Shown here one piece after another: positions 25,209 through 33,565 of a stretch of DNA of 64,000 nt. Source of the DNA: Pseudoxanthomonas suwonensis J47 (GTDB taxonomy: Bacteria; Pseudomonadota; Gammaproteobacteria; Xanthomonadales; Xanthomonadaceae); contig NZ_AZUZ01000006.1 of NCBI RefSeq assembly GCF_000513955.1, positions 30,339 to 94,338 of the forward strand, in the 5' to 3' direction. Each line of letters begins with the position of its first letter. The stretch's first letter is position 1. The position numbers and the translations under genes were made by a program. The notes beneath the pieces are model-generated. The model saw nothing but the letters and a program-made list of their open reading frames with translations. It searched no databases and was not told the DNA's origin.

Positions 25209-25299
25209 GTGCCGGCTGGCCCCGGGACCGGTGGCAGTTGCTTCCGCTGCTGCAGTGCGCCATGCTCGGCGCCACTTGAAGTCTGCCCGCGAGCGCCCG

Positions 25300-25806
25300 A
25301 TGGCTGCCACCCGCATCATCAAGAAATACCCGAACCGCCGGCTTTACGACACCGAGATCTCCAGCTACATCACCATCGAGGACGTGCGCCAGCTGATCCT
25401 GGACGGCGAATCCTTCGAGGTCCGCGACGCCAAGAGCGGCGAGGACCTGACCCGTTCAGTCCTGCTGCAGATCATCGCCGAGCAGGAACAGGACGGCGAA
25501 CCGATGCTGTCGACCCAGCTGCTGAGCCAGATCATCCGGTTCTACGGCGATTCGCTGCAGGGCTTCATGGGCAACTACCTCGAGCGCAGCATGCAGCTGT
25601 TCCTCGAGCAGCAGCAGACCTTCCGCCAGCAGATGGGCAACCTGCTCGGGCAGACGCCGTGGACGGCGATGAACCAGCTGACCGAGCGCAACCTCGAGAT
25701 GTGGCAGGAATTCCAGCGCAGCCTGGCCGCCAACCTCGGCCGCCCCACCGGGACCGGCCGCGGCGAACCCGAACGCGGCAGCGGCACCGGCGGCAAGCGC
25801 CGCTGA
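25300..25806 (+). CDS. phaR: Polyhydroxyalkanoate synthesis repressor
   Basis: A 168-residue DNA- and PHB-binding regulator. The N-terminal DNA-binding domain is nearly invariant in the family (RIIKKYPNRRLYDTE and SSYITIEDVRQLI), followed by the PHB-accumulation repeat (LLQIIAEQEQDG, LSQIIRFYGDSLQGFMGNYL) and a polar Gly/Arg tail. In Ralstonia and Paracoccus it represses phasin and biosynthesis genes until polymer accumulates. It lies 91 bases after phaB on the same strand. The upstream gap is the obvious place for an autoregulatory site, but I cannot point to one. Confidence 0.96.
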   Translation: MAATRIIKKYPNRRLYDTEISSYITIEDVRQLILDGESFEVRDAKSGEDLTRSVLLQIIAEQEQDGEPMLSTQLLSQIIRFYGDSLQGFMGNYLERSMQLFLEQQQTFRQQMGNLLGQTPWTAMNQLTERNLEMWQEFQRSLAANLGRPTGTGRGEPERGSGTGGKRR

Positions 25807-25815
25807 CAGCATGGT

Positions 25816-25836
25816 CCCTCTCCCGGAGGGAGAGGG
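25816..25836. terminator. Hairpin between convergent phaR and M48 gene
   Basis: CCCTCTCCC (25816-25824) and GGGAGAGGG (25828-25836) form a 9-bp stem with a GGA loop. There is no T run on either side, so it may be a weak bidirectional terminator or an mRNA-stabilising end. Confidence 0.5.
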
Positions 25837-25845
25837 TGCAGCGGG

Positions 25846-26748
25846 CTACTGCCTGCAGAACTTCTCGCGGTACGCCTGTGCCTTGGGCATGAGCGACTGC
25901 AGGGTCTGGATGCGGGTGCCCGGGTTCGGGTGGGTCGAGGCGAACTCCGGCGGCGCCTGGCCGCCCGAGGCGCCGGACATGCGCTCCCACAGGCCGATCG
26001 CCTCGTTCGGGTCGTAGCAGGCCGCGGCGGCCAGCATCAGCCCGACCTCGTCGGCCTGGGTCTCGTGGGTGCGTGCATACGGCAGCAGGTAGCCGTAGCC
26101 CATCGCCGCCATCACCATCTGCTGCTGTTGCGGGTCCATGCCGCTGGCCGCGCCGGCCATCTGCCCGATCTGCGCCAGCTTCTGCTGGCTCATGCGCTGG
26201 GCGCCGTGGCGCAGCAGCGCGTGGGCGATCTCGTGGCCCATCACCACCGCCATCGCGTCCTGGGTCTGCGCCACCGGGATCAGTCCTGTATACACCGCCA
26301 TCTTGCCGCCGGGCAGGCAGAAGGCGTTGGCCTGGTCGGACGGGATCACGTTGACGTCCCACTCGAACTGGCGCCAGTGCTCCGGCGCGGCCATGCCGTG
26401 CTCGGCGGCCAGTTCCGCGGTGACTTCCGGGACCTTGTCGATCAGCCGCTGGGCGATCGCGGTGATCTGCTGCGAGGTCCGGTCGGACTTCGGCAGCGGC
26501 CGCTCCTGCGAGAGGATCTCCTGGTAGGCCTGCAGGCCCATCGCCCGCTCCTGCTCGGGCCCGATCGAGCCGTCGATCAGCACGGTCTCGCCGGTGTACG
26601 GATCCTGGGTGCGGTTGGAGAAGTAGTAGCAGCCGCCGTAGACGAGGAAGCCCAGCAGGACCAGCCAGCGCAGGCCGCCCAGGCCGGAACCGCGGCGCCG
26701 CGGCGCCTGGCCCTGGCGCCCTGCCTGTCCGAACGGATCCTGTCGCAT
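25846..26748 (-). CDS. M48 family metalloprotease (LoiP/YcaL/BepA-like)
   Basis: A 300-residue envelope protease. A single hydrophobic segment (LRWLVLLGFLVYGGCYYFS, residues 26-44) anchors it or serves as a lipoprotein-type signal with Cys40, although no arginine-free lipobox precedes it. The catalytic zinc site is HEIAH (residues 172-176) with the third ligand in RTHETQADEVG. Such proteins act in outer-membrane quality control in E. coli. It follows the SUMF1-fold lipoprotein by 13 bases on the same strand, with AGGAGAGGGG as SD, so the two are probably made together. Confidence 0.92.
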   Translation of the reverse strand: MRQDPFGQAGRQGQAPRRRGSGLGGLRWLVLLGFLVYGGCYYFSNRTQDPYTGETVLIDGSIGPEQERAMGLQAYQEILSQERPLPKSDRTSQQITAIAQRLIDKVPEVTAELAAEHGMAAPEHWRQFEWDVNVIPSDQANAFCLPGGKMAVYTGLIPVAQTQDAMAVVMGHEIAHALLRHGAQRMSQQKLAQIGQMAGAASGMDPQQQQMVMAAMGYGYLLPYARTHETQADEVGLMLAAAACYDPNEAIGLWERMSGASGGQAPPEFASTHPNPGTRIQTLQSLMPKAQAYREKFCRQ

Positions 26749-26761
26749 CGCCCCTCTCCTC

Positions 26762-28645
26762 TCAGATGCCGCGCACCAGGCGGAAGCCGACGCGCGCGCT
26801 GGTCATGTCCGAATCCATCGACGCCCGCCAGGCCGACCGGGTCTGCGCCGGCGACCCGGACCATACCCCGCCGCGGATCACGCGGGACCGGCAGCCCGGA
26901 TTGAACCACGGCGCGCCATCGGCCGGCGCGCGCCGGTAGCTCGCGTGCCAGCAGTCGGCGACCCATTCGCTGACATTGCCGGCCAGGTCGTGAAGGCCCC
27001 ATGCATTGGGCTTGAACCGGCCGGCCGGGGCCGGTCCCCAGTAGCCGTCGCCGAAACCGACGAAGGCGTTGTTCCAGGTGCGCCCGCTCGGCGAGACGTC
27101 GTTGGCCCCGGCGAAGTTGCCGCTGCCTTCCGGCGGGGTACCGTCGTCGCCCCAGGGATAACGGCCGTCGCCGCCGGCGCGCAGCGCGTATTCGAATTCC
27201 GCTTCGCTGGGCAGGCGGTAGTGGCGCCCGGTCTGCTGCGACAGCCAGGCCGCGTAGGCCTCCGCGTCGCGCACGCTGACATGCAGCACCGGGTCGTTGG
27301 GCGCGGCGGGCCTGCCGTCGTAGCCGGAGCGCCAGTCCACCCCGCTGCGGCGGACGAAGTTGCCGCTGCGTTCGTCGTAGACGATGGAGTTGCCGCGCCG
27401 GGTCGCGCGCGGACGCGCGCCGGCCTGGGCGACGAAGCGCCCGAACTCGGCCACGGTGACCTCGGTCAGCGACATGGCGAAGCCGCGGTCGAAGCGCACG
27501 TAGTGCGCCGGCTTCTCCGCTGCCGCGGCGCCCGGTTCGCTGTCCAGCGCGCCCATGCGGAAGCCGCCGTGCGGCACCACCACCATCTGTGGTCCGCGGC
27601 TGCCGTCGGCCAGCGCGTCGGTGAACACCTGCCCCGGCCGGAACACGCCGTAGTGGGTGGCCAGGTCGATGCGTTCGCGCAACTGCGCCGCGACCGGGTC
27701 GCCGGGCGCGGCGATGCGCAGGATGTCATCCAGCCGCATGCGCGCCTGGCGCAGGCCGCCGATGCCGCCATCGCCCAGGTCGCGCAGGGCGGCATCGCGC
27801 AGCGCGGCGATGCGCGCGGCACGCAGCGACTCCACCCGCTGGCGCGCATCGGCCACCGCGCCGGCGGCGTCCTCGCGCACCGCATGGGCATGGCCGAGCC
27901 AGCGCTCGGCCTCGGCGAAGTCGAAGCGGGAGGCGGCATCGCCGGCGCGGCGCAGCGCCGCGCTCTCCACCGCCGCACGTCCCTGCAGGGCGCGCGGATC
28001 GTCCGCGCGCAGCGCCAGCGCATCGCGGAACCAGGCCAGCGCCCCGTCGCCCTGTTCGCCGAGGCGGCCGGCGCGCAGGTCGTCCTCGCCGGCACGGTTG
28101 AGCCCGTCCAGCCGCCGCGCCAGTTCCACGTCGCGCTGCAGGGCGACCACGGCAGCGTCCCCGGCCGCGACCGCACGGGCGACTTCGGCCAGCTGCGAGG
28201 CCCGGGCCAGCGCATCCGGATCCTCCTCCGCGGCGGCCAGTGCCGCCCGCGCCTCCCGCAGCACCTGCGCCTGCGCGCGCTGCAGGCCGCGCCGGGCGGC
28301 GCGGTCCTTCGGATCGGAGCCGGCCAGGGCAAGGTAGATCGGCACCGCCGCCTGCGCGTCCTCGAACAGGCGGCCGTCTTCCAGTGCCCCGGCAGCCTGC
28401 GCGAGCAGGGCCGCGCGGTCGGCGCCCTCCAGCTCTACCTCAGGTGGGGTCCAGGCGCTGACCACGGCCTCGCTCTCGTCGCCGCGCACGGTCACGCTGG
28501 GCGACGCGCCCGGCGCCGGATCCGGGCCCGCTTCCGCGGCCCCGGGTGCCTGCGCGGGGGCCGGCGCGCCGGCTTCGGGCGCGCGGCCGCAGGCGGCGGC
28601 CAGCAGCAGCGTGGTCCACAGCAATGCCCGTATGCCCGTGCGCAA
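26762..28645 (-). CDS. SUMF1-fold lipoprotein with alpha-helical N-terminal region
   Basis: A 627-residue lipoprotein. No ATG fits; the TTG at 28645-28643 has GGAGGG nine bases upstream and gives RTGIRALLWTTLLLAAAC, a perfect lipoprotein signal (Cys19). After an Ala/Pro linker, residues about 70-340 are Ala/Arg/Leu-rich helices resembling a TPR-like scaffold. Residues about 352-626 are a SUMF1/FGE-sulfatase domain (VVVPHGGFRMGAL, LTEVTVAEFGRFV, YRLPSEAEFEYALRAGG, LHDLAGNVSEWVADCW, RVIRGGVWSG, ARVGFRLVR). The C-terminal cysteines that formylglycine-generating enzymes use are absent: the position reads SPAQTRSAWR. It should therefore bind something rather than make formylglycine. Cotranscribed with the M48 protease. 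Confidence 0.88.
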   Translation of the reverse strand: MRTGIRALLWTTLLLAAACGRAPEAGAPAPAQAPGAAEAGPDPAPGASPSVTVRGDESEAVVSAWTPPEVELEGADRAALLAQAAGALEDGRLFEDAQAAVPIYLALAGSDPKDRAARRGLQRAQAQVLREARAALAAAEEDPDALARASQLAEVARAVAAGDAAVVALQRDVELARRLDGLNRAGEDDLRAGRLGEQGDGALAWFRDALALRADDPRALQGRAAVESAALRRAGDAASRFDFAEAERWLGHAHAVREDAAGAVADARQRVESLRAARIAALRDAALRDLGDGGIGGLRQARMRLDDILRIAAPGDPVAAQLRERIDLATHYGVFRPGQVFTDALADGSRGPQMVVVPHGGFRMGALDSEPGAAAAEKPAHYVRFDRGFAMSLTEVTVAEFGRFVAQAGARPRATRRGNSIVYDERSGNFVRRSGVDWRSGYDGRPAAPNDPVLHVSVRDAEAYAAWLSQQTGRHYRLPSEAEFEYALRAGGDGRYPWGDDGTPPEGSGNFAGANDVSPSGRTWNNAFVGFGDGYWGPAPAGRFKPNAWGLHDLAGNVSEWVADCWHASYRRAPADGAPWFNPGCRSRVIRGGVWSGSPAQTRSAWRASMDSDMTSARVGFRLVRGI

Positions 28646-28744
28646 GATCCAGATCCCTCCGTTGAACCGTCCCAGCCGGTTTGACGTTAGGCTATCCCGC
28701 CCCCCAGGGGCAACGAAGCAACAGCCCCAGACCACGGAACCCAC

Positions 28745-29839
28745 GTGTCAGAACCCCTCTGGATCGACCAGCCCGGCGAACTCCTGCGCCGGCTCCAGGA
28801 TGCGCCGCCGCGCATCGGCCTGGATACCGAATTCATCCGCGAACGCACCTACTGGCCGCGCCTGGCGCTGGTGCAGATGGCGGTCGGCGACGACATCCTG
28901 CTGGTCGACCCGCTGGTCCCCGGCATGGCCGAGGCGCTGGCCGCCTGGCTCGATGCCCCGCACGTGCTCAAGGTGATGCACAGCGCCAGCGAGGACCTGA
29001 TCGCGCTGCGCTGCACCTGCGGCACCCTGCCGAAGCCGATGTTCGACACCCAGGTCGCCGCCGCGATCGCCGGCATGGGCGCAGGCATGGGCTACCAGAA
29101 GCTGGTCGAACAGATCACCGGCGTGACCCTGCCCAAGGGCGAGACCCGCTCGGACTGGCTGCGCCGCCCGCTCAGCGCCGCCCAGCTCGAGTACGCCGCC
29201 GACGACGTGCGCCACCTCGACGCGCTGTACGCGGCCACCTCCGGCCGGCTGCGCGAACTCGACCGCGAGGACTGGCTGGCCGAGGACGTCGAGCGCGCGC
29301 TGGCTACCGCCAGCCGCGACGAAGGCGAAACCTGGCCGCACCTGTCGCTGCGCTCGGCGCAGTTCCTCGACGCCCCCGGCCAACGCCGCCTGCTGCGCCT
29401 GCTGCGCTGGCGCGAGCGCCATGCCCGCGAGCACGACCTGCCGCGCAGCTGGGTGCTGGACAACGAACTGGCGGTGCTGCTGTCGCGCGATCCGCCGGCC
29501 GACGCGCGCGCCCTGCAGCAACGCCTCGACGCCATGCCGAAGGCGCCGCGCAAGCTGGCCAGCGCGCTGTGGCAGGCCATCTCCACCCCGCTGGCCGACG
29601 AGGACGCGATGCCCGCGCCCGCCGGCGACCCGGACCGCAACGCGCTGCGGCGCCTGCAGGACGCCGTGGCCAGGCGCAGCGCCGAGCTGTCACTGCCAGA
29701 CGGCGTGCTCGCCTCGCGCCGCCACCTGGAGTCGCTGCTCGACGGCGGGCAGTGGCCGCCGGCGCTGCAGGGCTGGCGCCGGCGCGAACTTGAACCGGCG
29801 TTGTCCCCCCTGTTGGCAGGCGGCTCCGGGTCGGGCTAG
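28745..29839 (+). CDS. rnd: Ribonuclease D
   Basis: A 364-residue 3'-5' exonuclease of the DEDD family that trims tRNA and other stable RNA 3' ends. The acidic residues are in GLDTEFIRE (D27, E29), HSASEDL and YAADDVRHLD; an HRDC domain follows (ERHAREHDLPRSWVLDNELA) and a second helical region ends the protein. The start is GTG at 28745. It is divergent from the SUMF1 lipoprotein gene. Its last 30 bases contain the promoter of tRNA-Ala, a fitting neighbour for a tRNA-processing nuclease. Length matches E. coli RNase D (375). Confidence 0.96.
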   Translation: MSEPLWIDQPGELLRRLQDAPPRIGLDTEFIRERTYWPRLALVQMAVGDDILLVDPLVPGMAEALAAWLDAPHVLKVMHSASEDLIALRCTCGTLPKPMFDTQVAAAIAGMGAGMGYQKLVEQITGVTLPKGETRSDWLRRPLSAAQLEYAADDVRHLDALYAATSGRLRELDREDWLAEDVERALATASRDEGETWPHLSLRSAQFLDAPGQRRLLRLLRWRERHAREHDLPRSWVLDNELAVLLSRDPPADARALQQRLDAMPKAPRKLASALWQAISTPLADEDAMPAPAGDPDRNALRRLQDAVARRSAELSLPDGVLASRRHLESLLDGGQWPPALQGWRRRELEPALSPLLAGGSGSG

Positions 29840-29842
29840 AAT
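29813..29842 (+). promoter_or_regulatory. Promoter of tRNA-Ala, inside the end of rnd
   Basis: TTGGCA (29813-29818) and TAGAAT (29837-29842) are separated by 18 bases, a good sigma-70 promoter. Transcription would start near 29849, giving a leader of about 27 bases before the tRNA. The -35 box and most of the -10 box are rnd coding sequence. Confidence 0.75.
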
Positions 29843-29875
29843 TGCGTCCTCGCACAGGTTCGCCGATGCGACCGT

Positions 29876-29951
<76 letters not shown>

Positions 29952-29959
29952 AATACCAG

Positions 29960-29993
29960 AAGGCCCGGGCATTGCCCGGGCCTTTGTCTTTTC
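29960..29993 (+). terminator. Terminator of tRNA-Ala
   Basis: An 11-bp stem (AAGGCCCGGGC at 29960-29970 with 29974-29984) closed by ATT and followed by TGTCTTTTCC. Confidence 0.88.
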
Positions 29994-30068
29994 CGGCTCC
30001 CGCACCACGCAGACACGGGCGCCGCCGATGCAGGATGATGCGGCGGTCACCGGCCACGCCCTGCCCGC

Positions 30069-31271
30069 ATGAAGCCCCTCCTCCTCGCGCTGCTGCTTGG
30101 TATCGCGGCGGCCCCCGCCGCACCGGCACGGGTTGATTCGCCGCAGTCCGGACCGGTTGCCCGGACAAGGCCAGAGGCCGCATCCGCGGCTGTCCTTTCG
30201 ACATGCACGGATTCCGGGTGTGCAGCTCTTGCCCGGGCTACGGAGGCTGCGGCGCCTGTGCACACCGGCAGTCGCGTGCTGCGCGACGGCGCCGGGTATG
30301 TGTACCAGTGGCCCGGTCTCTATTTCGAAACCGCGTTCCATGGCCAGGCGATCGCCTTCGCGATCGGGCCGGGCGAAGTGATCCTGCACGTGCGCGTCGA
30401 CGGGGAACCCGTGGCCACGCTGGCCAGCCCCGCGCCCGGCGTGTACCGCGTGGACGGACTGGCCGATGCACCGCATACCGTACGCATCGATATCGCGACC
30501 GAACACCAGGCCGGGCCGAAGCGCTTCGACGGCTTCCTGCTGCCGCCGGGCAGCCGCGCCCCGTCCCTGCCCCGGCGCGAAGCGAGGATCGAGTTCGTCG
30601 GCGACTCGCACACCGTCGGCTACGGCAACCTCTCCGCTACGCGCGACTGCAGCGAGGCGGAAGTCTGGCAACGCACCGACAACACCCGCGCCTTCGGCCC
30701 GCTGCTGGCCCGCCACTACGGCGCCGACTACCGGATCAGCGCGATCTCCGGCCGCGGCGTGGTGCGCAACTACGCTGGCGGGGCGGGCCGCACGCTGCCG
30801 CAGGCCTGGCCCTACGTGCTGCTGGACGGCGACGCGGTCGCGGACGACGACTGGGATCCGCAGGCGATCGTGGTCGCGCTGGGCACCAACGACTTCTCCA
30901 CGCCGCTGCACCCGGGCGAACGCTGGCCCGACGCGGAAGCCCTGCGTGCGGACTTCATCGCCCGCTACGCCGGCTTCCTGCGTGCGTTGCGCGCGCGGCA
31001 TCCGCACGCCTACCTGCTGGTGTGGGCCACCGCGCTGCACGAGGGCCGGATCAGCGCGGCGGCCCAGGCTGCCGTCGCGGAGCTGCGCGATTCGGGCGAG
31101 ACGCGGATCGGCTTCGTCGAGGTCGACGGCCTGGACATGGGCGGCTGCCACTTCCATCCATCGCTCGCCGACCACGCACGTATCGCCAGCCTGCTGATGG
31201 CCCACCTCGACGCGCATGCCGGTCCGTGGACGGCCGTGCCCGACCCCGGAAGCTCCGGCCCGGACCGGTGA
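30069..31271 (+). CDS. Secreted SGNH/GDSL esterase (CE2-like)
   Basis: A 400-residue exported esterase. A signal peptide (LLLALLLGIAAAPAAPA) precedes a beta-rich N-terminal domain (VYQWPGLYFETAFHGQ, IDIATEHQAGPKRFDGFLL), then the SGNH domain with the nucleophile in EFVGDSHTVGYG, the GTNDF block and the catalytic histidine near CHFHPSLADHARI. This order (jelly-roll then SGNH) matches carbohydrate esterase family 2, which removes acetyl groups from xylan or glucomannan. It stands alone after the tRNA-Ala terminator; no glycanase is adjacent. No good SD precedes the ATG. Residues about 20-65 look like a poorly ordered linker. Confidence 0.88.
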   Translation: MKPLLLALLLGIAAAPAAPARVDSPQSGPVARTRPEAASAAVLSTCTDSGCAALARATEAAAPVHTGSRVLRDGAGYVYQWPGLYFETAFHGQAIAFAIGPGEVILHVRVDGEPVATLASPAPGVYRVDGLADAPHTVRIDIATEHQAGPKRFDGFLLPPGSRAPSLPRREARIEFVGDSHTVGYGNLSATRDCSEAEVWQRTDNTRAFGPLLARHYGADYRISAISGRGVVRNYAGGAGRTLPQAWPYVLLDGDAVADDDWDPQAIVVALGTNDFSTPLHPGERWPDAEALRADFIARYAGFLRALRARHPHAYLLVWATALHEGRISAAAQAAVAELRDSGETRIGFVEVDGLDMGGCHFHPSLADHARIASLLMAHLDAHAGPWTAVPDPGSSGPDR

Positions 31272-31557
31272 GCCTCCCCGGATGACCCGGCTTCCGGTCG
31301 TCGGCAATCGCGCTGCACCCCCCATCGAATCCGGCCCTGCCTGGGTCCGGTGGCGCGCGCTCGCGCCGTAGCCGGGCCGGTGGCCGGACGCCGCCCGCAT
31401 TCGCAGAGCCGCATCCGGGGCGCAGCACCCTTTGCAAATCAACGAATTGCAATCCGTTTGAATTTGGTTTGCGAGTCGTGGGGACAGGTTTGCCCTGCCC
31501 GCCGCAGCTTCTCCGACCAGACGCCAGCACACGGCGCCACGGAACGGGGGACCCGGC
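31272..31557. other. 286-bp intergenic region with an AT-rich patch
   Basis: Between the esterase and the four-gene envelope operon. Most is GC-rich without obvious structure, but 31431-31472 is notably AT-rich and contains two copies of the palindrome TTGCAA (31432-31437 and 31447-31452) nine bases apart, followed by TTTGAATTTGG. This is the likely promoter/operator of the operon that starts at 31558, but I cannot fix the -10 and -35 boxes. Confidence 0.4.
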
Positions 31558-32313
31558 ATGCGGGGCAGGATCATCCACTACAGCGATCGCGACGGACGCG
31601 GCCTGATCGCCGCCGGCAACCGCCAGTTCCCGTTCGCGATCCGGCAGTGGCACAGCGGGATCGCCCCCGCGGTGAACCAGGTCGTCGAGCTGACCCTGGC
31701 CGGCGACGCGCTGCAGTCGGTGGCCCTGGTGCCGGGCCACGTGCGGGTCCGGGAGCGTGCCAGGCAACTGGCCAGGACGCTGGCGGATGCCCTCGGCCGA
31801 TCCACGCCCGATGCCGGCGGCGTCCCGACGCCGGCCGTGGCACGCGGCCCAGACGCACGGCTGCTGGCCGCCTATGCGCTGTTCGCCCTGTCCGCGCTGC
31901 TGCTGCCCTTCGTTTCGGTCGCTGCCGCATCCGGAGCAGGCGTCCGCAGCTTCACCCTGTTTGGACTGGCCGGAGCCTCGCCGGCACCTGGCGTACCCGT
32001 GTCCGGTGCGTACCTGCCGGTGCTGGCGATGCTCTCGTTCGCGCTGCCGCTGGCCTGGCGCAGCCGCGCCGCCTGGCTGGCCCTGCTGCTGCCGCTGCTG
32101 GCCACGCTCAAACCCCTCTTCGACATCTTCGGCGCCACCGCCCGCGCGACCCGTGCCATGGGCGATGTCCCGGGTACGGATCCCGGCCAGCAGGTCGCGG
32201 ACCCGCTGGCCGCCCTGCCCTGCATCGGCACAGGCGCCTGGGCCTGCCTGCTGGCGGCGCTGTTCATCGCGTTCGCCGGCCTGAAACGCGCCTTCCCTGT
32301 CCACCGCCCCTGA
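31558..32313 (+). CDS. Membrane protein with N-terminal cold-shock-like domain
   Basis: A 251-residue protein. The first 65 residues (MRGRIIHYSDRDGRGLIAAG, then NRQFPFAIRQW and VELTLAGDALQSVAL) have the spacing of an OB-fold/cold-shock domain but lack its aromatic RNA-binding motifs. A linker leads to about four membrane helices (LLAAYALFALSALLLPFVSV, YLPVLAMLSFALPLAW, AAWLALLLPLLATL, WACLLAALFIAFAGL). Topology suggests a cytosolic N-terminus. GGGGG lies eight bases before the ATG. It opens a four-gene operon whose other members are a lipoprotein, a small membrane protein and a secreted protein. Function unknown. Confidence 0.75.
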   Translation: MRGRIIHYSDRDGRGLIAAGNRQFPFAIRQWHSGIAPAVNQVVELTLAGDALQSVALVPGHVRVRERARQLARTLADALGRSTPDAGGVPTPAVARGPDARLLAAYALFALSALLLPFVSVAAASGAGVRSFTLFGLAGASPAPGVPVSGAYLPVLAMLSFALPLAWRSRAAWLALLLPLLATLKPLFDIFGATARATRAMGDVPGTDPGQQVADPLAALPCIGTGAWACLLAALFIAFAGLKRAFPVHRP

Positions 32314-32346
32314 GCCCCAACCGACCGCTTCACCCAAGGAGGAACC

Positions 32347-33180
32347 ATGAAGACGAAACAGCTGTCCCTCGCCCTGCTGGCCGCGCTGGCCCTGGTCGCC
32401 TGCGGAAAGCGGGAAGGCAAGCCCGCGGCCGGTGCCGCGGACGCCACGCCCGGCGAACAGCCGGAGCAAGCGGGAGCGCCGGCCACCGCCGCCGCGGCCA
32501 GGCCCGCGCTGCCGCAGCCGGATGCCTCGCGCCCGCTGTCGGCCTACCCGGAGCTCAAGAGCGGCAACCAGGTGATGTTCCATTACGTCGCCGCGTCGAA
32601 GCTGCCGCCGGACTTCGCCAAGCTCGCCGAGGCGTACTCCCAGGAGTACCGCCGCACCAGCGACAGCTTCCGCCGGAACGACCTGCTGCAGGCGATCACG
32701 CCGCAGCTGGAGGCGCAGATCGCCGCCGCCCAGGCCAATCCCTACGGCTGGATGGAAGTGTCCGACGCCGACCTGGGGCCGTACGACTTCGCCCGCAAGG
32801 GTTTCCCCGTCGGCGAGTTCAGCGATTCGCGCCACCGCTACTTCTACGACAACAGCGCCTACACCCTGGGCTGGGCCAACTACGCGCAGCTGGCCTTCGT
32901 GCCGGTGCCCGAGGAAGCGCTCGCCCGCCAGATCGAGGCCATGCGCGGCAACTACGGGAACAAGCCGCGGCTGAAGGTGTACTTCTTCGCCCAGTCCGCC
33001 GACCTCAACAACCAGCGGGTCGAGGCGCTGGTCACCCGCGTGCAGGTCACCGACAAGGCCAAGCGGGTGCTGGTGGAGTACGGGCCCGACGGCAGCGTGT
33101 CGGCGCAGGCGGCGAAGAAGGACGAGGAGTGCTACGACGCCGCCGCGTGCGCCGCCGCGCTGTTCGGAGGTGCGCCGTGA
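32347..33180 (+). CDS. Lipoprotein of unknown function (possibly DUF4852-like)
   Basis: A 277-residue lipoprotein: LSLALLAALALVAC signal, an Ala/Pro-rich linker to about residue 60, then a globular domain (ELKSGNQVMFHYVAASKLPP, AYSQEYRRTSDSFRRNDLL, PQLEAQIAAAQANPYGWMEV, YFYDNSAYTLGWANYAQLAF) ending with a possible disulfide in DEECYDAAACAAAL. The domain recalls DUF4852 from memory, which I could not check. AAGGAGG stands six bases before the ATG, a very strong SD, so it should be well expressed. Its stop overlaps the GTG of the next gene. Second gene of the operon. Confidence 0.75.
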   Translation: MKTKQLSLALLAALALVACGKREGKPAAGAADATPGEQPEQAGAPATAAAARPALPQPDASRPLSAYPELKSGNQVMFHYVAASKLPPDFAKLAEAYSQEYRRTSDSFRRNDLLQAITPQLEAQIAAAQANPYGWMEVSDADLGPYDFARKGFPVGEFSDSRHRYFYDNSAYTLGWANYAQLAFVPVPEEALARQIEAMRGNYGNKPRLKVYFFAQSADLNNQRVEALVTRVQVTDKAKRVLVEYGPDGSVSAQAAKKDEECYDAAACAAALFGGAP

Positions 33181-33527
33181 ACCAGGTCGCCAGCCAGGAG
33201 CGCCCGCCGCAGGACGGCGAGGCCCTCGTCGCCCACGAACTCGCCCTGCGCCGCGCGCGCCGCGAGGCCGCCGAGCGCGATACGCGCGGGATTTCCACCA
33301 CGTTCAAGGTGCTGACCGGGATCCTCCTCGCCGGCTCGCTCGTCCCGGTGATCGGCATCTTCTCCCTGCTCGCCGGGATCTTCACCGGCGCGATCGGCGC
33401 GCTCGTCCTGTTCCTCAAGGGCAACGGCGGCGGCGCGGTCAGGCAGCTGCTGCTGACCGTGCTCGGCGCACTGGCCGGCGTCGTCGCCTGGGCGGTCGTC
33501 ACCTTCGTGCTGCTGGTCGCGGCCTGA
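33177..33527 (+). CDS. Small two-helix membrane protein
   Basis: A 116-residue protein starting with GTG at 33177, overlapping the stop of the lipoprotein gene (GTGA) with GGAGG seven bases upstream. A charged N-terminal region (ELALRRARREAAERDTRG) is followed by two membrane segments, STTFKVLTGILLAGSLVPVI continuing to about residue 80, and LLLTVLGALAGVVAWAVVTF. It is not a family I recognise. Translational coupling suggests it is made in proportion to the lipoprotein, for example as its membrane partner. Confidence 0.75.
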   Translation: MNQVASQERPPQDGEALVAHELALRRARREAAERDTRGISTTFKVLTGILLAGSLVPVIGIFSLLAGIFTGAIGALVLFLKGNGGGAVRQLLLTVLGALAGVVAWAVVTFVLLVAA

Positions 33528-33565
33528 ATCCACGTGCGCGCCCTTCCACGAACCGGAGAACCACG

